DNA of 64,000 bases, taken from Ruthenibacterium lactatiformans. Its GTDB lineage: Bacteria; Bacillota; Clostridia; Oscillospirales; Ruminococcaceae. Positions 10,061 through 17,239 of this stretch are shown piece by piece. A program made the position numbers and the translations under genes. Positions within the stretch are counted from its first letter, which is position 1. The number at the start of each line of letters is the position of its first letter. The stretch is taken from assembly GCF_000949455.1 (NCBI RefSeq), contig NZ_JXXK01000020.1, positions 4,531 through 68,530 on the forward strand, in the 5' to 3' direction. Under the pieces are notes generated by a model, which had not been told where the DNA came from, made no database searches, and saw nothing but the letters and a program-made list of their open reading frames with translations.

Positions 10061-10858
10061 TTGACAAATACTCTCCAGCAATCCACTTTGTTTTCTTCCA
10101 ACGATTTTACTATGCCCGAGCATTTTGGAGATGACCGCTGGACGATTCTGCATGGCGATGTCATGCACATCGTTCCGCACATGACCAGAGCCGTCTTTGA
10201 TGCCGTCATTACCGACCCGCCCTATGCCAGCGGCGGTGCCAGCCAGACGGCCAAGAACCGCTCGACTACCGAGAAGTACAGCAGTCTGCGCGGCGACAAG
10301 GCACTGCCGGATTTTGACAGTGACCAGATGGACCAGCGCAGCTGGACCCGGTGGATGTGTGAATGGCTTCAGATGGTGCGTGCTGCCTGCAAGCCCGGTG
10401 CGCCCATCTGCCTGTTCATCGACTGGCGGCAGCTGCCCTCCATGACCGATGCCCTGCAGTGGGCCGGGTGGACCTGGCGCGGAATCGCGGTATGGGATAA
10501 GCCGTCCGGTCGACCGCAGCGGGGGCGCTTCCGTCAGCAAGCCGAGTTTATCGTTTGGGGTTCCAACGGCAAGATGCCGCTGGAGCGCAATGTGGGTTGT
10601 TTGCCGGGGGTATTCCGTCAGGCCAACCCCGCCAACCGCATCCATGTGACCGAAAAGCCCCTGCAGCTCATGCGGGATGTGGTGCAGATCTGCGAACCGG
10701 GAGGCCGAATCCTCGACCCGTTTGCCGGTTCCGGCACCACCATTTTGGCTGCGGTGCAGGAAGGGTACGAAGCGGTGGGCATCGAACTTACCGACGCCTA
10801 CTTCCAGCTTGGTACCCAGCGTGTGAAACAGGCGCTGGAGCCACAGAGTGAATCTTAA
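10061..10858 (+). CDS. DNA adenine/cytosine-N4 methyltransferase
   Basis: Site-specific amino-methyltransferase of 265 aa. The catalytic DPPY motif is near residue 52 (VITDPPYASGG) and the SAM-binding motif DPFAGSGTT is near the C-terminus. The order catalytic-then-SAM places it in the beta class. ATGs at 10052 and 10055 sit on or too close to the AAAGGA ribosome binding site, so TTG at 10061 (8-base gap) is favoured. There is no cognate restriction enzyme nearby, so this is an orphan enzyme, perhaps for evading host restriction. Its stop codon lies inside a palindrome that contains GANTC sites. Confidence 0.9.
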   Translation: MTNTLQQSTLFSSNDFTMPEHFGDDRWTILHGDVMHIVPHMTRAVFDAVITDPPYASGGASQTAKNRSTTEKYSSLRGDKALPDFDSDQMDQRSWTRWMCEWLQMVRAACKPGAPICLFIDWRQLPSMTDALQWAGWTWRGIAVWDKPSGRPQRGRFRQQAEFIVWGSNGKMPLERNVGCLPGVFRQANPANRIHVTEKPLQLMRDVVQICEPGGRILDPFAGSGTTILAAVQEGYEAVGIELTDAYFQLGTQRVKQALEPQSES

Positions 10859-10869
10859 CAAGATTCACT
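10847..10869. repeat. 10-bp inverted repeat spanning the methyltransferase stop codon
   Basis: AGTGAATCTT, a 3-base centre, then its exact complement AAGATTCACT. It covers the last codons and the TAA of the methyltransferase gene. The same core recurs 16 bp downstream in a longer palindrome. Each copy holds GAATC and GATTC, which are GANTC sites. It could be an operator or part of a double terminator. Confidence 0.7.
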
Positions 10870-10884
10870 GACAGAAAGAACCGT

Positions 10885-10920
10885 GCGGAGTGAATCTTAT
10901 TAAGATTCACTCCGCCTCAT
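10885..10920 (+). terminator. intrinsic terminator from a 31-nt palindrome
   Basis: Fifteen-base arms (GCGGAGTGAATCTTA and complement) around one base at 10885-10915, followed by a pyrimidine/T run (CTCATTTTT). It ends the metK-to-methyltransferase transcript. It shares the AGTGAATCTT core with the repeat immediately upstream. Confidence 0.7.
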
Positions 10921-10939
10921 TTTTGGAAGGAGAACCGAT

Positions 10940-11278
10940 ATGAAACGTCCCTGGGCCTACGTGTGCGCCACCAATGACACCAACTCCAAGACTTTACGCG
11001 GCTATTGCCGCACGATTTTTCAGTGCGGATATGTGCCGGTCTGTCCTCGTCTGCAGGACGGGCAGTTCATTGTGCTGGAAAATCCCGATGAACGCCATGC
11101 CTTCAACGAAATTTTGCGGGACAAACTGCTCCGCTGCACAGTCTTGGTGGTTTGCGGTAAGCATTCGGATGCGACTACCAACGCGGAAGTGGGCCTTGCC
11201 AAGAAATACAGCAAGGTCCTCACAACGCTGGACGGTGTTTTGCAGGCCGCCGAAAAGGGAGAAATCCTCACCGACTGA
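10940..11278 (+). CDS. DUF7768/DUF4406-like small protein
   Basis: 112-aa protein that begins KRPWAYVCATND and contains GYCRTIFQCGYVPVCPRL and LLRCTVLVVCG. That layout matches the nucleoside-deoxyribosyltransferase-like DUF4406/DUF7768 families common in phages and ICEs. It probably binds a nucleotide or nucleoside; no catalytic Glu can be assigned with confidence. A good AAGGAG precedes the ATG. It starts a new transcript after the double palindrome. Confidence 0.6.
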   Translation: MKRPWAYVCATNDTNSKTLRGYCRTIFQCGYVPVCPRLQDGQFIVLENPDERHAFNEILRDKLLRCTVLVVCGKHSDATTNAEVGLAKKYSKVLTTLDGVLQAAEKGEILTD

Positions 11279-11328
11279 AAGGGGAGGGGACGACCTCTCA
11301 CCTGCTGGCAGACGGTTTTGCAAGCATA

Positions 11329-11370
11329 GCGTTTGGATATCCAAACGCAGATCCTTGGGGCGTGCCCCAA
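11329..11370. repeat. paired palindromes upstream of the mobilisation genes (candidate oriT or control site)
   Basis: A perfect 20-bp palindrome (GCGTTTGGATATCCAAACGC, 11329-11348) is followed by a second inverted repeat (TTGGGG, 4-base loop, CCCCAA, 11355-11370). They sit in the non-coding 150 bp before the MobC/relaxase block, a usual place for a transfer origin. The oriT role is inference; no nick site can be assigned. Confidence 0.5.
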
Positions 11371-11430
11371 ACCCCCGACGGCCTGCGAGAGCAGTGCCGC
11401 GTTACATTTGGAAAGGAACAGGTGAAAACC

Positions 11431-11844
11431 ATGAGTGGATTTGAAATGCGGGCACAATTTTACCCGCTGGTGACCGACTTGGAACGGCTGAAAGAAGAAG
11501 CTGCGGAAGGCGTGCCGTACCCCTTCGTTACGGAAGAATTGCTGGAGCTCTCGCCCAAAGACTACCGGCAGTTCTGCAGTGCCCTGGGGCAGCGGTACGC
11601 ATTCGAAACCGACATTCCCAAGGAAGGGTACGATACTGTGTACGGGGCCTTCCATTGTTCTCTGGTTACTGCGGTATCCGAAAAAGAAGCAATTCTCCTG
11701 ACCAGGGTGGCCGCGCAGATGTTCGGTGCCTATCTGCCGGACAAGACACTTCTGGATCTTACGAGGGTGCCGAAGAAGCAGGTGACCCTTGAGGCGTGCC
11801 ACAACCCGGAAATCCGCATCGGGCATCCGGATGCCGTCCGGTGA
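11431..11844 (+). CDS. hypothetical ICE protein upstream of mobC
   Basis: 137-aa soluble protein, not recognised. It is acidic, with FYPLVTDLERLKEEAAEG near the start and a basic C-terminus. An alternative GTG start at 11422 lies closer to the AAAGGA site and cannot be excluded. Its stop overlaps the mobC start (GTGA), which ties it to the mobilisation operon. Confidence 0.6.
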   Translation: MSGFEMRAQFYPLVTDLERLKEEAAEGVPYPFVTEELLELSPKDYRQFCSALGQRYAFETDIPKEGYDTVYGAFHCSLVTAVSEKEAILLTRVAAQMFGAYLPDKTLLDLTRVPKKQVTLEACHNPEIRIGHPDAVR

Positions 11845-12155
11845 CAGGACGAAAGCGCCGCCACGTTATTCCACTTCGGCTGACCGAGCAGGAACTGAAG
11901 CATCTGAACCGACTGGCAGCGCAAAGCGGGTTATCTCGTGAAAAGTTGCTGCGGGCGCTGATTATGGGTGAAACCATTCGTCCGCGTCCCTGTACCCATC
12001 ATGAGGACCTGCTGCGAAAAGTGTCCGGACTCTGCAACAACGCCAACCAGGTGGCCCATCGGGCAAACAGTACCGGTGTGGCCAGTCAGGAAAGTGTAGA
12101 TAAGATGATTCGAATCTCCCAGGAAATCTGGAAGGAGGTGAAAAGCCAATGGTAA
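11841..12155 (+). CDS. mobC: MobC-family mobilisation protein
   Basis: 104-aa relaxosome accessory protein. It has the ribbon-helix-helix-like start (RHVIPLRLTEQELKHLNRLA) and the conserved MobC core (LCNNANQVAHRAN). It would bind the transfer origin and help the relaxase open it. The GTG at 11841 overlaps the previous stop by 4 bases; an upstream in-frame ATG at 11796 lies inside the preceding gene and is less likely. The following gene overlaps its 3' end by 7 bases. Confidence 0.88.
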   Translation: MTGRKRRHVIPLRLTEQELKHLNRLAAQSGLSREKLLRALIMGETIRPRPCTHHEDLLRKVSGLCNNANQVAHRANSTGVASQESVDKMIRISQEIWKEVKSQW

Positions 12156-12901
12156 AGAAATATCAGGAAACCGCCAATTTTGTATCCGGTGTACTGGATG
12201 TTACTGAACTTCAGAATATTTCGCCGTTTATGAGTAAGCCGCAGAAGTTCTCCATACAGCGGGCTCTGGTGCTGAGTGACGCCGACTACCAGTTTTTTGT
12301 GAATGATGACTTTCGCAGACCGCCCGTTGTCATCCGCGCCAAACAGCGGTACATGGGATTTGACGTGAAGAAGAAAGAATGGAATTGCCTGCTGGTGGTG
12401 AGCGAAATCAGCAAAGACGGCATCCTGGTGGGGAAAGAGCCGGACGCCGAGCGCTACTATATGGCCTATGTCCCCGACCACACCAACCTGAACCTGCCGG
12501 CTGATCTGCCGGTGGAGTTCTGGACCAACGTCTGTACCACCACGTTGCAGCTGCAGCCTTCGGCAGAGGCACATCCTCCGCTGACGGAGCAGGGAAACCG
12601 TCAACAGCACTTCGCGTCCTTTGTGGGAATGCAGCTGTCGACGGTGTGCTTTGATCTGCGTTTTATGTCCTATGACCCCGAAAAGGATGAGATGGTGACC
12701 CGCCTGTATGGCGGCCCCCACGATTACATCGAGAGCCGTGGGACGCCGGAGAAGATCGCAAAGGAAAACCACTTCTCGGGCAAGCTGCGTGGTATCTTCT
12801 TCAACATGGACTACCGCAACATCAGCCATCCGTGTCTGCCGGAAGAAGTGCCGCAACCCAAACGGAAAACTCCCCGAAAAACCAGGGAGGAAGGAAGATG
12901 A
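12149..12901 (+). CDS. conserved hypothetical between mobC and relaxase
   Basis: 250-aa soluble protein with no family I can name securely. It shows no membrane segment and has a basic Lys/Arg-rich tail (PKRKTPRKTREEGR) that could contact DNA. A strong GGAGGTG precedes the ATG, which overlaps the end of mobC. Its place between mobC and the relaxase suggests a mobilisation role, but that is position only. Confidence 0.65.
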   Translation: MVKKYQETANFVSGVLDVTELQNISPFMSKPQKFSIQRALVLSDADYQFFVNDDFRRPPVVIRAKQRYMGFDVKKKEWNCLLVVSEISKDGILVGKEPDAERYYMAYVPDHTNLNLPADLPVEFWTNVCTTTLQLQPSAEAHPPLTEQGNRQQHFASFVGMQLSTVCFDLRFMSYDPEKDEMVTRLYGGPHDYIESRGTPEKIAKENHFSGKLRGIFFNMDYRNISHPCLPEEVPQPKRKTPRKTREEGR

Positions 12902-12904
12902 GTT

Positions 12905-14221
12905 ATGGCCTATACATCCATTATCCCCGTCCGCCGCCTGGACCGAGCGGTGGACTATGTGCGGGATAAAGCCAAGACAACACGCGGCCCCAAGTCTTTG
13001 CAGGACGCAGTGGATTACGCCCTCAACCGGGATAAGACGGAGTCGGATTGTTTTGAAACGGGACTCAGCTGTGTATGCGAAACCGCCTTTGAGGATATGC
13101 GGGATACGGTACAGCGCTGGCAGCAAACTGCCGGTGTGCAGGGATACCACCTTGTTCAAAGTTTTGCTGAGGGAGAAGTTACGCCGGAACTGGCTCATCA
13201 GATCGGGGTGGAGCTGGCTGAGCAGCTGCTGCAAGGCCGTTTTCAGGCGGTGGTTACCACTCACCTCAATACCAAACACTATCACAATCATATTGTGTGG
13301 TGTTCGGTGGCTCTGGACAATGGCCGGAAATACCACAGCAATGCCAAGTCCTACTATACCGAGGTGCGGGCCCGTTCCGATGCGCTCTGCAGAAAATATG
13401 GACTATCCATCATTGAGACCAAAGAAAGTGAACAGTCCTCCATGCCGTATCACGTTTGGCTGGACGAACAGGAGAATCGTCCAAACTGGACATCTATGGT
13501 GCGCCAGGACGTGAATGAAGCGATCTCACAGGCTCTGACCTGGCGGCAATTTCTGCAGTGTTTAAGTCAGAAAGGATACACCTTCCGTTTCAATCGGAAA
13601 TATCCTACGCTGCAGCCGCCCGGAAAACCTCGCCCGATTCGTTTCAAAACCCTGGGAAAGCAGTATACCCCGGAGACCATCAAACAGCGCCTCCTCTACT
13701 CGCAGAAAACCTACCCAGCAGAACCACACGTCCATCATACCCGGCTACACGGAATCTACCGGAAAGCGCGCAAGCCTTTGAGCTTGCGCGCTTTCTATTA
13801 TCGGGAACTGTATATGCTGGGAGTCTTTCCCCGGAAACCTTGGCATCCATCCCCGGCCGTGCGGGAGGAAATCCGTCAGCTAGACAAACGAATTGAGCAG
13901 TACGAATTTCTGATGCGCCGGGATATCAGCACTCTGGCACAGCTGCGAGATCTCCGTGCCCAAACGGAAGCGAAGGTGCGGCAACTGAACGCAGAGCGCA
14001 ACCGTCTATACAAGGTTAACCCGAAAAGTGACCAAATCCCGCTGATTACCCAACGTCTGCGGGAACTCCGCAAGACCATCAAATTGTGCAAGCAAATCGA
14101 AGAACATTCGCTGGAAATGGCACAGCGCCAGGAAGAAGAACAAAAGCGCCGTGCCGAACAAGAAAGGAGCAATGCCCATGAACGCGAATCAATGGAATTA
14201 CCGGGTCCAATACGCCCGTGA
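12905..14221 (+). CDS. MobP-type relaxase
   Basis: 438-aa DNA-nicking transesterase that starts transfer. An N-terminal Tyr is at residue 3. The HUH-like metal site is seen as H120 and HYHNH (125-129) in LNTKHYHNHIVW, with another His at 82. The C-terminal third is a charged coiled coil (EEEQKRRAEQER). It begins 4 bases after the preceding stop. A perfect 13-bp hairpin lies within the gene. It matches the relaxases of Tn1549-like ICEs in size and order of neighbours. Confidence 0.92.
   Translation: MAYTSIIPVRRLDRAVDYVRDKAKTTRGPKSLQDAVDYALNRDKTESDCFETGLSCVCETAFEDMRDTVQRWQQTAGVQGYHLVQSFAEGEVTPELAHQIGVELAEQLLQGRFQAVVTTHLNTKHYHNHIVWCSVALDNGRKYHSNAKSYYTEVRARSDALCRKYGLSIIETKESEQSSMPYHVWLDEQENRPNWTSMVRQDVNEAISQALTWRQFLQCLSQKGYTFRFNRKYPTLQPPGKPRPIRFKTLGKQYTPETIKQRLLYSQKTYPAEPHVHHTRLHGIYRKARKPLSLRAFYYRELYMLGVFPRKPWHPSPAVREEIRQLDKRIEQYEFLMRRDISTLAQLRDLRAQTEAKVRQLNAERNRLYKVNPKSDQIPLITQRLRELRKTIKLCKQIEEHSLEMAQRQEEEQKRRAEQERSNAHERESMELPGPIRP
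13762..13795. repeat. perfect 13-bp hairpin inside the relaxase gene
   Basis: GAAAGCGCGCAAG, an 8-base loop, then the exact complement CTTGCGCGCTTTC. It lies in the coding frame and encodes a basic stretch (RKARKPLSLRAF). A G/C-rich stem this exact inside a gene is uncommon; it could pause transcription or be bound as DNA or RNA. Confidence 0.7.
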
Positions 14222-14450
14222 TCATTACCCGCCCGGCACCCGTGTTCGGTTGCTGAATATGCCCGACGATCCCCAGCCCATTCCGCCCGGTACGACCGGC
14301 ACGGTGTTGGCCGTGGACGATGCGGGTCAGCTGCTTATGAATTGGGACAACGGACGGGCTCTGAGCCTTCTGCCCGGAACGGATTCTTTTGAGGTGATCA
14401 GCCGTCCGAAGGCCAAAGACGTACAGCGTCACAAAGGAGAAGCCAGATGA
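14178..14450 (+). CDS. DUF4314 protein
   Basis: 90-aa SH3-like small protein with the DUF4314 pattern (PPGTRVRLLNMPDD, then PPGTTGTVLAVDDAGQL, NWDNGRALSLLPG). Its role is unknown; the family is frequent in Firmicute ICEs. The ATG at 14178 has AGGAG 8 bases upstream; ATG at 14172 is too close to it. It overlaps the relaxase end by 44 bases and the next gene by 4. Confidence 0.82.
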   Translation: MNANQWNYRVQYARDHYPPGTRVRLLNMPDDPQPIPPGTTGTVLAVDDAGQLLMNWDNGRALSLLPGTDSFEVISRPKAKDVQRHKGEAR

Positions 14451-15181
14451 ACTACGGTGCAGAACCGGCGGATCAGGTCGTTCGCTACTCGCTTGAGGGC
14501 ACCGAAGTTGCCCTGCGTCTTTCGGGATCGGCGGCGATCACCTTTGCCAAGTTTGTAGCCGCGGTACTCAAGGACCAGAAAAAGACCCACGGCAAAACCC
14601 GTCTGGTCCGCCTGCTGCGGGAAGGCAAGCCGCTGAAGTTCTTCTCGGTGGAGAAAGATCGGATGCGGGAGTTCGCCCATGAAGCGAAGATGCACGGCCT
14701 GCTGTTTGTCCCCATGCGGGACAAAACCGATCCCGACCATATCGAGATCGCAATCCTGGCCGATGACGCCTCCAAGGTGAATCGGATCTTTGACCGCCTG
14801 CAGCTGGATGTGGTGGACACCGGCATGGCAGAAGCGGTGGACGAGGTGGCGCAGGACATGGAGGCTATGCCCACTGAAGCACCGGACACTCCGCAGAAAG
14901 AGCCTCAGAAGGAGGAAGCACCGCCGGTTTTTCCTTCCCCGGCCCGTCACCAGACGGAGCCGGAACCCGCCCCTCCGTCCATGCCTTCCTCGAACAACAA
15001 CGAGAAATCGCCGCCTATGTGGCCCGGATTCCGCGCCGACCAGGTGCGGGCCCGGGGTAAGCGTCCCAGCGTCCGACTGGAATTGGGCGAGATCCGCGCC
15101 ATTCTGGCCGCCCGCAAGGAACATTCCCCCATGCCCAGGTCGCCTATCCGAATCCACCGGGATGGTCCGGTCCGCGGGTAA
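14447..15181 (+). CDS. PcfB-like / DUF3801 relaxosome adaptor
   Basis: 244-aa protein. The N-terminal ~130 residues fit DUF3801/PcfB (RYSLEGTEVALRLSGSAA, LREGKPLKFFSVEKD, MREFAHEAKMHGLLF). The C-terminal part is Pro/Glu-rich and disordered, ending in a basic stretch. PcfB recruits the nicked complex to the coupling protein, and the placement between relaxase and VirD4 agrees. The start overlaps the previous stop (ATGA). Confidence 0.82.
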   Translation: MNYGAEPADQVVRYSLEGTEVALRLSGSAAITFAKFVAAVLKDQKKTHGKTRLVRLLREGKPLKFFSVEKDRMREFAHEAKMHGLLFVPMRDKTDPDHIEIAILADDASKVNRIFDRLQLDVVDTGMAEAVDEVAQDMEAMPTEAPDTPQKEPQKEEAPPVFPSPARHQTEPEPAPPSMPSSNNNEKSPPMWPGFRADQVRARGKRPSVRLELGEIRAILAARKEHSPMPRSPIRIHRDGPVRG

Positions 15182-15203
15182 AAGTTTTCCGTTTGTTTTC
15201 ATT

Positions 15204-15256
15204 TGAGGGATAGCTATTCAAGGATAGCTGTGGTATGGTTTCCGTAATAGAAACCA
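15204..15256 (+). promoter_or_regulatory. direct repeat plus hairpin leader
   Basis: GGATAGCT occurs twice about 15 bp apart (around 15208 and 15222). A perfect hairpin follows (TGGTTTC, 7-base loop, GAAACCA, 15236-15256) just upstream of the AAGGAGG site of the next gene. This suggests operator or leader control of the 15283 gene. No clear -35/-10 pair can be assigned. Confidence 0.35.
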
Positions 15257-15282
15257 CCAGAAAGAAAAGGAGGCATCCCCTT

Positions 15283-15597
15283 ATGAGTGAACGTGTAATG
15301 AAGATGGACCGGAACGATAAAAGTATTCTCATCCGCGCACTCCATGCGCAGTATCGGGAGAAAAAAGCCAGTGGCAAACCCTATGCCGAAATCGGCCAGC
15401 TGATCCTGCGCATCGATGCAACAGACCCCGGACGTCTGCGCCTGGGGGATGCCGAATACCTGCTGGCAAGGAATGCCCTCAATGATCTGCGCAACCAGCG
15501 CATTGCCAGTGGTGGTTACACCGATGCCGCCGATGCGGCCCTTGCCAATCTGCTGCGGGCCAAAGTGCCTTTCCATCTCTTCGGTCATACGCGCTGA
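15283..15597 (+). CDS. small hypothetical ICE protein
   Basis: 104-aa mostly helical, charged protein (MSERVMKMDRNDKSILIRAL onward) with no recognised domain. AAGGAGG lies 9 bases before the ATG. It has its own leader and a strong terminator directly downstream, so it is probably expressed as a single-gene unit, perhaps as a small regulator of the element. That is inference. Confidence 0.6.
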   Translation: MSERVMKMDRNDKSILIRALHAQYREKKASGKPYAEIGQLILRIDATDPGRLRLGDAEYLLARNALNDLRNQRIASGGYTDAADAALANLLRAKVPFHLFGHTR

Positions 15598-15614
15598 ATT
15601 ACCATCTGTATCCT

Positions 15615-15645
15615 GCCAGGGAATTTTCCCTGGCATTTTTCTTTT
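15615..15645 (+). terminator. intrinsic terminator
   Basis: GCCAGGGA, a 4-base loop, TCCCTGGC, then ATTTTTCTTTT. It closes the 15283 gene. Confidence 0.88.
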
Positions 15646-15650
15646 AGGAG

Positions 15651-16442
15651 GTGTTGGAACCCAACAATCTGAAACCTGTCTATACCATCGCATCGCTGTC
15701 GGGTGGAAAAGATTCGACGGCAATGCTTCTTCGGCTTCTGGAGGAAGCCCGGCCCATCGATGAGATTCTGTTCTGTGACACCGGTTGGGAATTTCCGCAG
15801 ATGTACGATCACCTGACCAGTCTGGAACGCTATATCGGGCGGCCCATTACCCGTCTGAAAGCCCCGATGACGGCAGAACAGTACTTCTACGAGTATACCG
15901 CCAAGTCTACCGCCCGTCTGGTCACGAACCGGGGCCTCAGCTGGCCCTCCCATTCCTGCCGCTGGTGTACCGGACGCCTGAAAACCCACGTCATCAACAA
16001 GCACCTGCGAGATCTGCGCAGGCAGTATCATCTGGTACAGTATGTAGGCATTGCCGCGGACGAAGTACACCGCTGTAAGGACCTGCACTACCCGTTGGTG
16101 GAATGGGGGATGACTGAAGCAGACTGCCTCAACTATTGCTATGCCCGCGGCTTCGACTGGGGTGGACTGTACGATATCTTTCGCAGGGTTTCCTGCTGGT
16201 GCTGTCCTTTGCAGCCGCTGTCGGAACTGCGGAAGCTTCGTAAACATTGCCCGGATCTTTGGCAGCGGCTTCTGAAAATGGATGCCCATACCTGGCAGCC
16301 TTTCCGTGCCGACTACACTGCCCGACAACTGGATGTCCGTTTTGCTTTGGAAGAAGAAAGAACTGCACAGGGCCTGCCCATCACCGGGCGGGCCTTTTTT
16401 ACTGCCCTGCGGCAGCGATTCGAAAAGGAGGGATGTTCTTGA
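15651..16442 (+). CDS. PAPS reductase-family (PP-loop) protein
   Basis: 263-aa ATP-pyrophosphatase-fold protein with the PP-loop SGGKDS (residues 17-22). It also has several Cys pairs, SCRWCTGRLK and CWCCPLQP, likely holding zinc or iron-sulfur. PAPS reductases, DndC and tRNA-thiolation enzymes share this fold, so the substrate is open. AGGAGGTG overlaps the GTG/TTG start codons at 15651/15654, so the exact start is uncertain. It lies in the transfer region, coupled by a 4-base TTGA overlap to the next gene, and has no sulfate-assimilation neighbours. Confidence 0.8.
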   Translation: MLEPNNLKPVYTIASLSGGKDSTAMLLRLLEEARPIDEILFCDTGWEFPQMYDHLTSLERYIGRPITRLKAPMTAEQYFYEYTAKSTARLVTNRGLSWPSHSCRWCTGRLKTHVINKHLRDLRRQYHLVQYVGIAADEVHRCKDLHYPLVEWGMTEADCLNYCYARGFDWGGLYDIFRRVSCWCCPLQPLSELRKLRKHCPDLWQRLLKMDAHTWQPFRADYTARQLDVRFALEEERTAQGLPITGRAFFTALRQRFEKEGCS

Positions 16443-17239
16443 ATACCGATGATTTCTGGAGCCTGATTGAACGGGCCCAACAGGTGGCCGACCCGCAGAA
16501 TGAAGCCTCCATGATGGAGGCCCTGTTTTGGGAACTGACCAAGCTGCCTGACCGGGAATTCTTTGCCTGGTACCGGCTGCAGGAAGCCTTTATGCAGCTG
16601 GCCGACACACCCAAGCTGTGTGCGGCGGCCGCTATCATTAACTATGGCACTTCCGATGACCGTTTCATGGATTTCCGCGCCTGGCTGGTCATGCAGGGAC
16701 GGGCCGTGTATTTGTCTGCCTTGGCCGATCCTGACCGTCTGGCCAGGATGCGGGTGCCCTTCGGCGAAGCCGAATGGGAACTGTGTGGGTATATCGCCAT
16801 GTATGCCTATACCGGCAAGAAATATCTTGCTCTGTTCAGACCGGATGCCCCCGATGGTCAGGCACTGCGCCGCCGCTATCCGGATTGCAAGGATCTGCCG
16901 CAGCAGGTGGAACGTATCTGCATGAACCGTGCGCTGATCCGGAGATACGATGTAGGTGGGTTTGACCAGGATCTGGAACACCAGATGCTGCAGACCGAGA
17001 TCGAGTACCGGCTGCATCGAAGCAATATCCCCAGGGATTTCTTTTCGGCTCAACACAAAGACGAACCCAAAGAGAATCTGGCCGAAGAACTGGCCAAGAC
17101 GCTCACCATCGATACCGCAGAAGTGGACCCGGCTTTGCCGCACGCCCTTCCTGCCCTGTGGAAGAAGCGGACAGACTGGGAAGCCAGCCGGCTGCAGCAA
17201 CGAAGCGGCATCACCCGCCACAAACAGGCTGAACGCTGA
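16439..17239 (+). CDS. hypothetical protein upstream of virD4
   Basis: 266-aa protein with the start pattern FWSLIERAQ, which is reminiscent of DUF4240 proteins. The rest is acidic and alpha-helical. TTG at 16439 has AAGGAGG 6 bases upstream and overlaps the previous stop; ATG at 16433 sits too close to that site. The next gene starts on the base after its stop. The function is unknown. Confidence 0.65.
   Translation: MNTDDFWSLIERAQQVADPQNEASMMEALFWELTKLPDREFFAWYRLQEAFMQLADTPKLCAAAAIINYGTSDDRFMDFRAWLVMQGRAVYLSALADPDRLARMRVPFGEAEWELCGYIAMYAYTGKKYLALFRPDAPDGQALRRRYPDCKDLPQQVERICMNRALIRRYDVGGFDQDLEHQMLQTEIEYRLHRSNIPRDFFSAQHKDEPKENLAEELAKTLTIDTAEVDPALPHALPALWKKRTDWEASRLQQRSGITRHKQAER

Noticed and set aside
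9350..10861. 503-codon minus-strand frame
   Set aside because: Shadow of the beta-helix protein and methyltransferase genes.
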